Numbered from the stretch's first letter, positions 1 to 7,522 are shown. The stretch: DNA of 64,000 bases from Akkermansia sp. (GCA_017415995.1 JAFQDN010000021.1:1-64000); one strand, 5' to 3'. Translations and numbers: made by a program. Notes: generated from the sequence alone by a model not told the origin.

Positions 1-1
1 C

Positions 2-805
2 ACCAACTTCGGACCGACCTCTGCCGACAAGGGCGATACGGTCAAAGTTCCGGTGGTAGGCGCACCGTCTCCGTCCTCCGACTTCGATGGCAACTATGTG
101 AAGAACATTGACAGCGAGGCAAGCACCATTCCGGTGGTGCTCAACAAGCACAAGTTCAAGACCGTCCACATGACTGCCAAGGAAGCTGCCACTACGGCCG
201 TCCCCTTGTTGGAAAAGCTCGTGTCTACCGCTGCCCAGCAGCTCGCCATAGACGTACTCACTGACATTTTCAGCGCCATTAAGAAGAATCAGTTTGCAAC
301 GGCTACCGATGTAGCCTCTGCGGAGGATTTTTCCTACAAGACCGTGCTGAAAATCCGCGAAGCTTGCAACAAGGCGAAGATGCCGAAAGCCGGGCGTTCT
401 CTGGTACTCAACACCAGTCTCAACACCGCCTTGCTGGCAGACGATATCGTGTCCCGCAGCTTCATCACCAATCTGGCACAGCCAGGCGTGGTAGAAGCCC
501 GCATCAACCGACTGGCCGGGCTTAACGTGTACGAGACGGACTGCGTGCCGGACAACGGCGAGAACCTTGCCGGGTTCGTCACCCATCCCTCTGCCATGGC
601 CGTAGCCATGCGCTACCTCCAGCCCATCGCCAACTACGATGAAGCCGGAGCCGTGACCGACCCTGTTACCGGGCTGACCTTTGGCTACCTGCGCTACACG
701 GATACGACCTCCAACAAGGTGTATATCACGCTAGAATGCCTGTACGGCTATCAGGTTATCCGACCTGCAGCATTGCAGCGCATCACCGTAACCTCTGCCG
801 CCTGA
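2..805 (+). CDS. Phage major capsid protein, 5' end outside the window
   Basis: The frame is open from base 2, so this is the C-terminal 267 residues of a longer protein; the GTG at 53 is internal. The sequence is a beta-rich, soluble protein with no membrane segment, containing stretches such as KTVHMTAKEAATTAVPLLEKL, KAGRSLVLNTSLNTALL and a C-terminal YGYQVIRPAALQRI, which read like the HK97/P22-fold coat proteins of tailed phages. It would form the icosahedral shell. Position supports this: it is the first of a tightly packed rightward series of head-tail and tail genes. The 808 gene begins 2 bases after its stop. A generic coat protein is the best assignment; the exact fold family cannot be settled by eye. 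Confidence 0.75.
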   Translation, partial: TNFGPTSADKGDTVKVPVVGAPSPSSDFDGNYVKNIDSEASTIPVVLNKHKFKTVHMTAKEAATTAVPLLEKLVSTAAQQLAIDVLTDIFSAIKKNQFATATDVASAEDFSYKTVLKIREACNKAKMPKAGRSLVLNTSLNTALLADDIVSRSFITNLAQPGVVEARINRLAGLNVYETDCVPDNGENLAGFVTHPSAMAVAMRYLQPIANYDEAGAVTDPVTGLTFGYLRYTDTTSNKVYITLECLYGYQVIRPAALQRITVTSAA

Positions 806-807
806 CC

Positions 808-1110
808 ATGAGCCTTGCCGATGAAATGAGCGCCGACTTCCTGAGCATTCATCAGGATTTACCTGATTACATCAGCATCGGCAGGAAACGAGTGCCGGCA
901 TTGGTCAACGAGGGCTCGCTGGCAGCGGAGCTGGAGCTGGGAGGCTTTTCTCCCACCCGCTCCCTGTCGGTGAGAGTCCGGCGAAGCGACCTGTCGTCCA
1001 CCCCGGCGGTGGGCGACTTGCTCTATTACGAGGGTGTGAACTTTCGGATTGAAAGCATGAGCGTCAAGAAATCAACCCCATTCATCTCTCTGGAATGTCT
1101 GCAACAGTAA
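808..1110 (+). CDS. Small head-tail joining protein
   Basis: A 100-residue protein starting at ATG 808, two bases after the capsid stop; the upstream in-frame extension to 736 overlaps the capsid gene and is rejected. The sequence has an N-terminal helix (MSLADEMSADFLSIHQDLPDY) followed by beta-rich segments ending in GDLLYYEGVNFRIESMSVKKS, a layout common in phage head-tail stopper or adaptor proteins of the lambda FII/SPP1 gp16 type. Those sit between portal and tail. The function is inferred mainly from size, beta content and position between capsid and tail genes. It overlaps the next gene by 16 bases, indicating a co-transcribed morphogenesis operon. Confidence 0.55.
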   Translation: MSLADEMSADFLSIHQDLPDYISIGRKRVPALVNEGSLAAELELGGFSPTRSLSVRVRRSDLSSTPAVGDLLYYEGVNFRIESMSVKKSTPFISLECLQQ

Positions 1111-1652
1111 CCATCAACTCCGCATCCCTCGACCGCAAGCTCGCCAAGTTCGCTATCCTAGGGCAAAAGACGCTGGAAGATGCGCTCATTGAGGGAGCAA
1201 AACGCTTCACGACTCAGGCTGTACGCAATACCATGCCCATGATTCTGAGCAAGAATCCTTCTGCAGTTAAAAGCGAATGGACGAATCGAATCACACACTA
1301 CTTCGAGACTCACCGTATCACGAAAAAGGGCTACCAGAGTGACGCATCGCTTCGCCGCATGCTTGCCAAGAAAAAGAAGAGTTTGGGACGTGAGGCTTCC
1401 GGTTGGAATGCCGCAGCTGTCGAACTCAAAGCGAACCGCATACCCGCATGGGTAAAACGCCACGGTACAGGGGAAGGCAGTTGCCGGATTACCCGCAAAA
1501 AAGACCGTATCACCATTATCATCACCAACTCCGTACCCTATAATGAAACCATGACCATGCGCCGAGCTGCATTTGTACTGGACAAGGTGGAACGTGGCTT
1601 TGCGGGAAACCTCCGTGCTCTGAAACGCAAACTTATCAACTCTATCCGATGA
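1095..1652 (+). CDS. Phage virion morphogenesis / minor tail protein (gp10-like)
   Basis: A 185-residue basic protein beginning inside the end of the 808 gene. It starts with a helix (ASLDRKLAKFAILGQKTLEDALIEGAKRF), has a lysine-rich centre and ends VERGFAGNLRALKRKLINS. This pattern of N-terminal helix, variable basic middle and C-terminal helix resembles the HK97-gp10-like or lambda Z-like tail completion proteins that act at the head-tail junction. No catalytic motif is visible. The gene overlaps its successor by ATGA (1649-1652), so translation is coupled. The family name is an inference; a structural role in tail completion is well supported by the neighbours. Confidence 0.55.
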   Translation: MSATVTINSASLDRKLAKFAILGQKTLEDALIEGAKRFTTQAVRNTMPMILSKNPSAVKSEWTNRITHYFETHRITKKGYQSDASLRRMLAKKKKSLGREASGWNAAAVELKANRIPAWVKRHGTGEGSCRITRKKDRITIIITNSVPYNETMTMRRAAFVLDKVERGFAGNLRALKRKLINSIR

Positions 1653-2050
1653 ATACTCATTCCATAAACGAGACAATACGTCGCTTCCTGATGGAAGCCA
1701 AACCGGGCTTATCCATCCATACCCCCATCAGCAATGGCGAGCTTAACACGCCCTACGTCCTGCTAAGCTGCGTAGCCGATGACGAATTGATACCCGGCAA
1801 CAACACATGGGAATGCTCGTTAACCATCGCTCTGCATAGTGCCGCCTTGGAAGAAGAGGAAACATCCATGCGGGAGCAATTCTCCTCGCTCTGCGCTCTG
1901 CTGGGTAAAAAGACCACCCGCGAGACAATCAACGGCATGGCGGCTGATTTCATTCTGTACAGCCTGAGTCTACAGAGCATCGAAGAACCACAAACAATGG
2001 ATAACGATTTTGTCCAGACCGCCACCTTCCGGGTGGTGGTGCAATTTTGA
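1649..2050 (+). CDS. Tail terminator / tail completion protein
   Basis: A 133-residue protein whose ATG overlaps the previous stop. It has an alpha/beta pattern (NETIRRFLMEAKPGLSIHTPI, then ECSLTIALHSAAL and a C-terminal QTATFRVVVQF) typical of tail terminators of the lambda gpU type, which cap the tail tube before head joining. Placement between the gp10-like gene and a candidate tube protein matches the standard siphovirus order. No enzyme motif is visible. The C-terminal beta strand ending in Phe and the length both fit, but only a profile search would confirm the family. Confidence 0.5.
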   Translation: MNTHSINETIRRFLMEAKPGLSIHTPISNGELNTPYVLLSCVADDELIPGNNTWECSLTIALHSAALEEEETSMREQFSSLCALLGKKTTRETINGMAADFILYSLSLQSIEEPQTMDNDFVQTATFRVVVQF

Positions 2051-2067
2051 CACCGGGACAATATATT

Positions 2068-2430
2068 ATGGCTACAATTATCGGAACAGTCGGCGTATTC
2101 GGGTTCGATGAAGACCTGCAAGGCATCCTGTTGGAGTCTCAGGACATCGACTATAAGCCGGACAGCAAAGTACAGCGAGACTATCGTGGTAAGAAAGTCG
2201 GCATCATTTTCTACGATGACCAGACCGATGTCTCCATGAAAGGCTACATCCCCCGCGATAATCCCACGGACATCAAGGTTGCCCAGACACTCGTGTTGGC
2301 GAATGCCGCACCTTACCATGGGCTGTCTACCGTCTCCACCGGGACGAATGTCGTGACCGGGATTAAAATCGGACTGAAAAATGAAGACCTCGCATCCTTT
2401 GAGGTATCTTCCACCATCTACGATTTTTGA
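2068..2430 (+). CDS. Tail tube (major tail) protein candidate
   Basis: A 120-residue beta-rich protein. ATG 2068 is chosen; the upstream TTG at 2047 overlaps the preceding stop. Sequence such as MATIIGTVGVFGFDEDLQGIL and SKVQRDYRGKKVGIIFYDD alternates hydrophobic and polar residues in strands, as in small tail tube proteins that polymerise into hexameric rings. It sits after the tail terminator candidate and before the tail chaperone, where the tube protein normally lies. No close family is recognised, and it is short for a major tail protein, so a minor structural role is possible. Confidence 0.45.
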   Translation: MATIIGTVGVFGFDEDLQGILLESQDIDYKPDSKVQRDYRGKKVGIIFYDDQTDVSMKGYIPRDNPTDIKVAQTLVLANAAPYHGLSTVSTGTNVVTGIKIGLKNEDLASFEVSSTIYDF

Positions 2431-2432
2431 CG

Positions 2433-2864
2433 ATGATGAAACCCTCCCATGATGCCCTGAACTTCGTCCGCAGCAAAGATGGAGACCTCGAATCCCTCAT
2501 GCTCGCTGCATGTTTGACTGCGCTGGGTATTCCGTTTTCGGAACGCCCGGCGTTCAGCGTGTCCGGCGATACAGAGCCGGTGGTAAACTGGCTCTTTGAC
2601 GAGCAATCACTTGATGGCAAGTTCAAAGCCTCCGAGATGATTGCAAAATGGAATGATAAGGGCTGGATTACCCGCGCAGATAATGACCACCCGCTTGCTT
2701 ACATGGCCACAGCTATGCGCAATCTCTACACCCTTGTCAATCACCACATCGGCCAGGCTCCCAACGTGGAGCTGGTGAAGCGAGGACATAAGACGCTCCT
2801 CATTCCTGAGGGTACGCCCGAATCCCAGCTTGGGCTACTTATCAACAAGTTCACAAGGGGGTAA
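2433..2864 (+). CDS. Phage tail-region protein of unknown function
   Basis: A 143-residue mixed alpha/beta protein. ATG 2433 or 2436 is preferred over TTG 2427, which overlaps the preceding stop. It contains RSKDGDLESLMLAACLTALGIPF and WLFDEQSLDGKFKASEMIAKW and ends PESQLGLLINKFTRG. I recognise no family. It is the last gene of the first rightward block; its stop (2862-2864) lies exactly at the U-rich 3' end of the leftward small RNA described below, so the two transcripts converge. A structural or assembly role is inferred only from position. Confidence 0.6.
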   Translation: MMKPSHDALNFVRSKDGDLESLMLAACLTALGIPFSERPAFSVSGDTEPVVNWLFDEQSLDGKFKASEMIAKWNDKGWITRADNDHPLAYMATAMRNLYTLVNHHIGQAPNVELVKRGHKTLLIPEGTPESQLGLLINKFTRG

Positions 2865-2935
2865 AATAGAAATGCCCCCGGTGACAAGTCGGAGGCACTT
2901 CAGGAGAATTGTTTATCAGCGCACAATGTTCTGAT
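2862..2935 (-). ncRNA. Small antisense RNA, candidate type I antitoxin
   Basis: A leftward transcription unit with every part visible. A consensus promoter (TTGACA 2969-2964, 16-bp spacer, TATAAT 2947-2942) predicts a start near 2935. An unstructured 5' part of about 30 nt follows, then an 11-bp hairpin with two G-U pairs (2901-2891 with 2879-2869, 11-nt loop) and UAUUUUA. The 5' part contains AUUGUGCGC, the exact complement of GCGCACAAU in codons 1-4 of the 24-residue peptide at 3137-3063. It then contains UCUCCU, the complement of that gene's AGGAGA. UGAU next to the first block can extend pairing to 13 bp with one bulged base in the start codon. The RNA would block ribosome binding. This is inferred from sequence alone. 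Confidence 0.7.
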
Positions 2936-2941
2936 GGCTTT

Positions 2942-2969
2942 ATTATAGTCAATTGTGACCTCTTGTCAA
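2942..2969 (-). promoter_or_regulatory. Consensus sigma-70 promoter of the small RNA
   Basis: On the minus strand, TTGACA (2969-2964) and TATAAT (2947-2942) are separated by 16 bp. Both hexamers are perfect consensus, the strongest-looking promoter in the prophage. It points left, away from any protein gene, and the next features downstream are the antisense sequence and a hairpin terminator. Strong constitutive expression of a small RNA is the natural reading. Confidence 0.8.
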
Positions 2970-3062
2970 TAGTTTGACTGAAAAATCATCATTTTTTCGC
3001 GTTTTTTCAGGCGACATGCACCCGATCGTTTGTCAGGCGACCGGGTGGAGCCGTATTACTCA

Positions 3063-3137
3063 TCAGAGGTGCCGAAGCACAAACAGGGTTACCTGTATAA
3101 TGAGCAATGCAAGCTCAATCATGTCTATTGTGCGCAT
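3063..3137 (-). CDS. 24-residue hydrophobic peptide, candidate type I toxin
   Basis: The reading frame is 25 codons: a charged N-terminus (MRTIDMIE), then LALLIIQVTLFVL, one membrane segment, and a basic tail (RHL). It has an excellent ribosome-binding site, GGAGGAG six bases before ATG, better than most genes here. A 10-bp hairpin with one G-U pair (3047-3038 with 3028-3019) follows the stop. A second inverted repeat (3010-3003 with 2985-2978) could end the mRNA just before the small-RNA promoter. Size, charge layout and structured mRNA match membrane-acting type I toxins such as Ibs, Ldr or TisB, with no sequence family recognised. It lies backwards inside the phage tail operon, as cargo genes often do. 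Toxicity is not shown. Confidence 0.6.
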   Translation of the reverse strand: MRTIDMIELALLIIQVTLFVLRHL

Positions 3138-3347
3138 GATTTATCTCCTCCAGTCAGGTTCAACTGCTATTCCGTACCCTTGCGAACACATCACATCAGC
3201 GGACAGGACTGGTATACTCCCCGCTGAGAGGTGACATGGCCACCCATCAGCCGAAACTGATAGCGGAAGAGCGTGGAGAGTCTATCATATAGGGGCATTC
3301 CGTTCAAGCCTGAAAGGTATTCACTTTTGACATCCCGCCGATGCATT
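3138..3347. other. Leader and intergenic DNA upstream of the small peptide gene
   Basis: Leftward, this is the likely 5' untranslated region of the peptide gene. It holds an inverted repeat TCAGCGG/CCGCTGA (about 3197-3203 and 3222-3228) that would fold the leader. A possible -10 (TATACC) lies near the loop, but I see no convincing -35. Rightward, it is the approach to the tail chaperone ATG at 3348, with no obvious strong promoter or Shine-Dalgarno. The plus-strand open frames here lack start signals and are shadows. Confidence 0.4.
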
Positions 3348-3779
3348 ATGGCTATACAAATTCACACACAGTCACGTGAGGACAGCAACAATCGCGCTAT
3401 GCTCGCACCGCCCACCCGCACCACCAGCGGGGTAACGCTTCGCCCTATTTCTCTTGGCTCGCTGGAAATCCTGCGCCAGCTCAACAATTCTCTGGCTACC
3501 GCAGAAGCCGACATGGGGGAAATCGACACCCGCACACTCACCGAGTTCCTGTGGGTACACGGAGCCCCGATAGACGAGGTGCTCGATACTGTCTACAATC
3601 ATCCGACTCAGGTCGGGTTGAAAGCCACGGCATTTGCCATGAGCATCAGCCCGGCAGAGCTGAGGGGTATTACCACGTCTCTGGCTGCTGACCGAGCCGC
3701 TATTCAAAGCGCAAGTGCCGAGCCGATTCCTGACCCGGATGCTCCGACCTCCCCAAACGCGCACACCCCTCGCTCGTAG
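3348..3779 (+). CDS. Tail assembly chaperone, zero-frame product (gpG-like)
   Basis: A 143-residue protein from ATG 3348; the upstream in-frame extension is not needed. It has an N-terminal disordered part and a helical domain (SLGSLEILRQLNNSLATAEADM, TRTLTEFLWVHGAPIDEVLDTVYN) and ends in a proline-rich tail DPDAPTSPNAHTPRS. Immediately upstream of the tape measure gene, this is the place of the lambda G/G-T chaperone that coats the tape measure during tail assembly. The tail contains the heptamer C CCA AAC (3752-3758) in the correct phase for -1 slippage into the 3758-3985 extension. The short and extended forms are expected in unequal amounts, as in lambda. Confidence 0.75.
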   Translation: MAIQIHTQSREDSNNRAMLAPPTRTTSGVTLRPISLGSLEILRQLNNSLATAEADMGEIDTRTLTEFLWVHGAPIDEVLDTVYNHPTQVGLKATAFAMSISPAELRGITTSLAADRAAIQSASAEPIPDPDAPTSPNAHTPRS

Positions 3780-3985
3780 CATCGCTGATTTTCACAGTTG
3801 CACGAGCGACGGGGTGGAGCGAAGAATACATCCTGTGGATGCCGCTACGCCGAGCTTTGCAATACGCGCACGCCGCTTGGATTAGCGAGGGAACAAACAC
3901 CGACTGGCGCAACGCTTCCGAAGAAGAATCAGGCGAAGCTACCGCCCTCTACAACCGACTCAAACACCTGACCAAACATGGCTGA
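3758..3985 (+). CDS. -1 frame extension of the tail chaperone (gpT-like)
   Basis: This frame has no start codon of its own worth using. It continues the 3348 gene after -1 slippage on CCCAAAC, giving a fusion of about 212 residues (137 plus 75). The extension reads RAHPSLVASLIFTVARATG then WSEEYILWMPLRRALQYAHA and ends KHLTKHG, the Trp-rich helical T-domain style seen in phage chaperone extensions. Its stop (3983-3985) overlaps the tape measure start (3978), matching the lambda G-T-H layout. The fusion form recruits the tube protein to the tape measure in the lambda model; that role here is inference. Confidence 0.75.
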   Translation, partial: RAHPSLVASLIFTVARATGWSEEYILWMPLRRALQYAHAAWISEGTNTDWRNASEEESGEATALYNRLKHLTKHG

Positions 3986-6368
3986 CGTTACATTCACATT
4001 CTCCGGCGATGCTTCCGAACTCAATGCCGCACTTTCTGAAATCAAACAGGAGGTAAGCAAGACTAAAGAAGCGGTTGGTGGCATGGCGGGTAAGTTTGCC
4101 ATTGCTTTTGCCGCCATCCAAGCCGGCATTGCCGCAGTTAAGAGCGCATTCAGCAGCCTGGGGGAAATCTCCTCGGCTGCTGCCGCTATGGAGCAAACCT
4201 CACTTGCCTTTACGGTGATGATGGGCGATGCCGCTACGGCTGCGGAGTATGTGGCTCAGTTGAAGAAATATGCAGCCGAAACGCCTTTCGAGTTCGGGGA
4301 TATTTCCGATGCCGCCAAAACTCTGCTTTCTATGGGTACGGAAGCAGAGAAAAGTATTGAGGTGATTAAACGCCTGGGCGATATTGCCTCGGTATCAGGC
4401 AAGCCTCTGCGTGAGCTTGCGTTCCTCTATGCCAAGGCTCAGAATGCCGGGCTGACGAATGAAGTGGCAGAGTCTTTGGAAATGCAAGGTGTGCCGATTC
4501 GCCGCATGCTCGCCGAGATGAAAGGCATATCCTTTGAACAGGTGTTTCAGGGCATCTCTAAGCGTCAGTTCGGCCTCGCGGATCTGGACGCAGTTCTTGC
4601 CAAACTGACCGGGGCTGGTGGCTTGCTGGAGAACATGACTCAGCGGCAATCTCAGACATTCTCCGGCATGCTTAGCACGCTTACCGATGGCTTCAATGCT
4701 CTAGCAGTTGAGCTGGGTACTCCCATCAATGCGGCCATGATGCCTGTCATGCAGGAATTGACTGCCTATCTGGAGTCCATTACACCACAGGTACAGGAGT
4801 TTGCTCAGGGGATTGCCTCGTGTTTTACCGGGATAGTGGATGTCATATCGCCCATTATCTCGGGTATCGGCTCTTTGGTCGAGATGCTGGGAGGAGCCAA
4901 AACTGTGGTTGCGTCGCTGGCCGCAGCCATGCTCATGTATGTGGGGAACAGTAAAGCTGCAACCGCATCTACAGTATCGCTCCGAGGCTCGATGGCCTCG
5001 CTTGTAAGCACAATAAAGGGACTGAACATGACCACCTTTGTTGCCGGGTTCAAATCGGCTATGACCGGGATTCGGTCGGCAATGGCTGCTTCTTTGACAG
5101 GAATGAAAGTCATGTGGTCTACGGCATGGACCACGATGGCCACCGTAACCCGCGCTGCGATGGTTGCGGTGAAAGCGGCTATCGTCAGTACAGGTATCGG
5201 TCTGATTATCGTTGGCATTGGTGAAGCCCTGGGCGCTCTCTATTCTTGGTTCATGGGCAATTCTGAAGCTGCGAAAGAAGCGGCTCAATCTGCCCGCGAG
5301 TTTGAGAAATCGCTCAAGGGGCTTAATAAGCGAGCCAGCAAAATCACGACTCACGAGCAATACGAAGATTTTATCGAATCCCTTGATGAACAGATTGCTG
5401 ACCTACAATCTCGCCGGAGAGAAGCAGAGCTTGAGGATAAAGACGAGCTGGTGAAAGCGCTGACGAGGCAGATTCACACTCTCTATCGTAAGCGCTCCGA
5501 GTACAGGCGTACCATCCCTCTGCAGATTGAAGCGGCTGAGGCTGCAGAACGTGAAGCGGCAGCAGCAAGGGCTCAGGCCGAGGCTCAGGAAGAGCTACGG
5601 AAAAAGATTGAGGCTACACAGCAGAGGATGGTTCAACTTTACAAACAGAATCGAGAAACAGAACGAGAACGCTATTTATCTGAGCTGGATACAGAAACGC
5701 AGATACGCTTACGCCTGAGTGATGCCGGAGGCTTCCAATCATTGGAGGAATTGCAGAAAGCTATCCGTGATATGGAGAACAGGATAGGCTGGGTAAATGT
5801 GGGAGACGATGAGCGATATGAACGACTTATTAAGACTCGTAATAAGATACTGGAGCTTCGCCGCCAGCAGAGCCAACTAGAAGAGCGTGAGCGTAGGAAA
5901 CAACAGGAAGATGCAGAAAAAGCCCGGCAAACTGCCGAGGAAGCCACTCGTGACTACGCCGACCGTATGGCTTTGTTGCAAGCCGAGATTGCTCAGGATG
6001 AGAAGAAGCTGGAAATTCTGAAACGTCAGCAGCGTATTGTGGAGCTTACCGCAGACTATCGCCGCAAGGGGCTGGAGGATGCCGAGCAACTTGCCCGGCA
6101 GATGGTGGAGGCTGAGCTCAACGCCGAAATTGCCCGAGAGAAGAATCGAGAGAAGCAGAATCGTTCCGCGACTCGTATGTCCTCCGCATGGATTCAAGGC
6201 TCACAGGCAGGAGTCGGTGGCGGTGGTCGTTCCTATCTCATAGGCGGTGGCCCAATGCTGACCGAATCCAAGAAACATACGACTCTACTCCGGGAAGTTC
6301 GTGATGCTGTTCGGAAGCGTCAACAGGTGAAAGTGACCGGGAACGTGGAGGCTGTACTGGGAGATTGA
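3978..6368 (+). CDS. Tail tape measure protein
   Basis: A 796-residue protein typical of siphovirus tape measures. It has an N-terminal segment (ADVTFTFSGDASELNAALSEI), hydrophobic stretches around residues 290-340 and 380-430 (MVAVKAAIVSTGIGLIIVGIG), then a long Glu/Lys/Arg-rich coiled coil (about 450-730) and a Gly-rich end. The TAATAAEYVAQLKKYAAETPFEF region is characteristic of lambda-tape-measure N-terminal domains. It sets tail length and is delivered to the host membrane during DNA ejection. About 1.5 angstrom per residue would predict a tail near 120 nm. The start overlaps the chaperone extension stop. Confidence 0.9.
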   Translation: MADVTFTFSGDASELNAALSEIKQEVSKTKEAVGGMAGKFAIAFAAIQAGIAAVKSAFSSLGEISSAAAAMEQTSLAFTVMMGDAATAAEYVAQLKKYAAETPFEFGDISDAAKTLLSMGTEAEKSIEVIKRLGDIASVSGKPLRELAFLYAKAQNAGLTNEVAESLEMQGVPIRRMLAEMKGISFEQVFQGISKRQFGLADLDAVLAKLTGAGGLLENMTQRQSQTFSGMLSTLTDGFNALAVELGTPINAAMMPVMQELTAYLESITPQVQEFAQGIASCFTGIVDVISPIISGIGSLVEMLGGAKTVVASLAAAMLMYVGNSKAATASTVSLRGSMASLVSTIKGLNMTTFVAGFKSAMTGIRSAMAASLTGMKVMWSTAWTTMATVTRAAMVAVKAAIVSTGIGLIIVGIGEALGALYSWFMGNSEAAKEAAQSAREFEKSLKGLNKRASKITTHEQYEDFIESLDEQIADLQSRRREAELEDKDELVKALTRQIHTLYRKRSEYRRTIPLQIEAAEAAEREAAAARAQAEAQEELRKKIEATQQRMVQLYKQNRETERERYLSELDTETQIRLRLSDAGGFQSLEELQKAIRDMENRIGWVNVGDDERYERLIKTRNKILELRRQQSQLEERERRKQQEDAEKARQTAEEATRDYADRMALLQAEIAQDEKKLEILKRQQRIVELTADYRRKGLEDAEQLARQMVEAELNAEIAREKNREKQNRSATRMSSAWIQGSQAGVGGGGRSYLIGGGPMLTESKKHTTLLREVRDAVRKRQQVKVTGNVEAVLGD

Positions 6369-6388
6369 TATTGATGTAAGTTATTGAA

Positions 6389-6472
6389 AATAAGTGCAAA
6401 AAAAGTGCAAGAAAAAGTAAAAAAGTCCTTGCATATTGTGCGTAATCTGCTATACTTTCACCATAGATAAAA
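6389..6472 (+). promoter_or_regulatory. Phage promoter, copy 1 of a duplicated block
   Basis: An A-rich upstream tract is followed by TTGCAT (6429-6434), 16 bp, and TATACT (6451-6456) preceded by TGC, an extended -10. The whole block is nearly identical to 9467-9549. It gives the genes from 6500 onward their own transcription start (about 6463, leader about 37 nt) separate from the tail operon. Confidence 0.8.
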
Positions 6473-6499
6473 GACTAATGCTTAACATATTACATAGCC

Positions 6500-6877
6500 A
6501 TGAGTAAGTCATCCGCAGCAACCGACATGAACGAGCTGAAGCGTAACAGCATCGCCCGCGAGTATAAGTACCAGCTCCTGAGCTTCCTGCACGAGTACGA
6601 GACGATGGAACAGTACGAGCATCAGAAAGCAGCCCTCCTGCGCCGTGCAGAATACAGCACGGAGCTCCTGCATATCCTCGACCCGCGCAGTGCCGTAGAA
6701 GTGATGGAGGATTTCAAAGCCGAGAATGAGCGTATCAAAGACCGCATCAACGAGCAGAAGCGAATCCTGAAGTATAAGGCTAACAAGCTGATGGAAGCCG
6801 TGCAGCACATGAATGAAATGGATATCCAAGTTTCCAGCCCTGCATTGACCGTTGCCAAGAAGTTTATCAACGCCTAA
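6500..6877 (+). CDS. Small helical phage protein
   Basis: A 125-residue protein, strongly charged and helical: EYKYQLLSFLHEYETMEQYEHQKAALLRR, then VMEDFKAENERIKDRINEQKRILKYKANKLMEAV, which looks like a coiled coil. No membrane segment or enzyme motif is visible. It is first in a three-gene group (6500, 6890, 7208) of similar size and composition transcribed from the promoter at 6429-6456. The family is not recognised. Possible roles are a structural accessory or a chaperone; this is speculation from position alone. Confidence 0.65.
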   Translation: MSKSSAATDMNELKRNSIAREYKYQLLSFLHEYETMEQYEHQKAALLRRAEYSTELLHILDPRSAVEVMEDFKAENERIKDRINEQKRILKYKANKLMEAVQHMNEMDIQVSSPALTVAKKFINA

Positions 6878-6889
6878 CTCCGAAGAATC

Positions 6890-7192
6890 ATGAACGAACA
6901 GGAACGCAAAGAGAAAGCCATCCGCGAGTATGAAGAGGAATACGCCAAGTTCAGCGCAGAGTTTGAGCGAGGCACGGAAGCCATCAGCAAGTGGATGGAG
7001 TACAGCAACACCGACCCGGAAAAGGCTCAACACTACAAGGCAATCCTTGACGAGACGGTCGCTAACCAGAATGCCATGGCAGAACGATTCATCGAAGTAT
7101 GCGGCGCGGCATACTACTACGGCCACAGCGTTGACATGATGCTCTGGCAGTACGCAGTAAAGGCTCTATACTATCTCCACACGAAAATCTAA
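6890..7192 (+). CDS. Small helical phage protein, paralogue of the next gene
   Basis: A 100-residue acidic helical protein. The C-terminal part (MAERFIEVCGAAYYYGHSV then DMMLWQYAVKALYYL) lines up with the end of the 7208 product (LSLEFSKLAGLALYHELPV then DVKTLSLALKYVNRR) in length and hydrophobic pattern. This suggests an old tandem duplication. It starts 12 bases after the previous stop. Function unknown; no motif of known families is visible. Confidence 0.65.
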   Translation: MNEQERKEKAIREYEEEYAKFSAEFERGTEAISKWMEYSNTDPEKAQHYKAILDETVANQNAMAERFIEVCGAAYYYGHSVDMMLWQYAVKALYYLHTKI

Positions 7193-7207
7193 CCATCCTC
7201 TACGACC

Positions 7208-7522
7208 ATGATTAACGCAAGCAAAGAAGAAATCCGCAAGGCACTCGAAGCTAAGGGTGCAGAGTTCCAAGCATCCCTCGACAAGACGATGGAAGTGCTG
7301 GATAAGTATCAAGACGCCATCGAGAACGAACGCAACAAGGCGAAGTTCAAGAAAGCACAGGATGAATACATCCGCCATATCTCCAAGCTCGCGCCGCAGA
7401 ACGAGCGGCTGAGTCTGGAGTTCAGCAAGCTTGCCGGGCTTGCGCTGTACCACGAATTGCCAGTGGACGTGAAAACGCTGAGCCTTGCATTGAAATACGT
7501 GAATCGCCGACACGCGAAATAA
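7208..7522 (+). CDS. Small helical phage protein, paralogue of the previous gene
   Basis: A 104-residue helical protein with a probable coiled coil in its first half (EEIRKALEAKGAEFQASLDKTMEVLDKYQDAIENE, written by most of its heptads) and the shared C-terminal module described for the 6890 gene. It ends the group of three; 59 bases with a short CCGG dyad separate it from the tail fibre gene. The product is unknown. The group may encode small virion or assembly proteins, as its promoter lies between the tape measure and the tail fibre. Confidence 0.65.
   Translation: MINASKEEIRKALEAKGAEFQASLDKTMEVLDKYQDAIENERNKAKFKKAQDEYIRHISKLAPQNERLSLEFSKLAGLALYHELPVDVKTLSLALKYVNRRHAK

Noticed and set aside
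53-55. GTG start for the capsid protein
   Set aside because: The frame is open to the window edge with coding-like sequence upstream, so the gene begins outside the window.
2974-3234. Plus-strand open frames of 86 and 65 residues
   Set aside because: They run antisense to the small peptide gene, start without ribosome-binding sites and have no protein-like composition.
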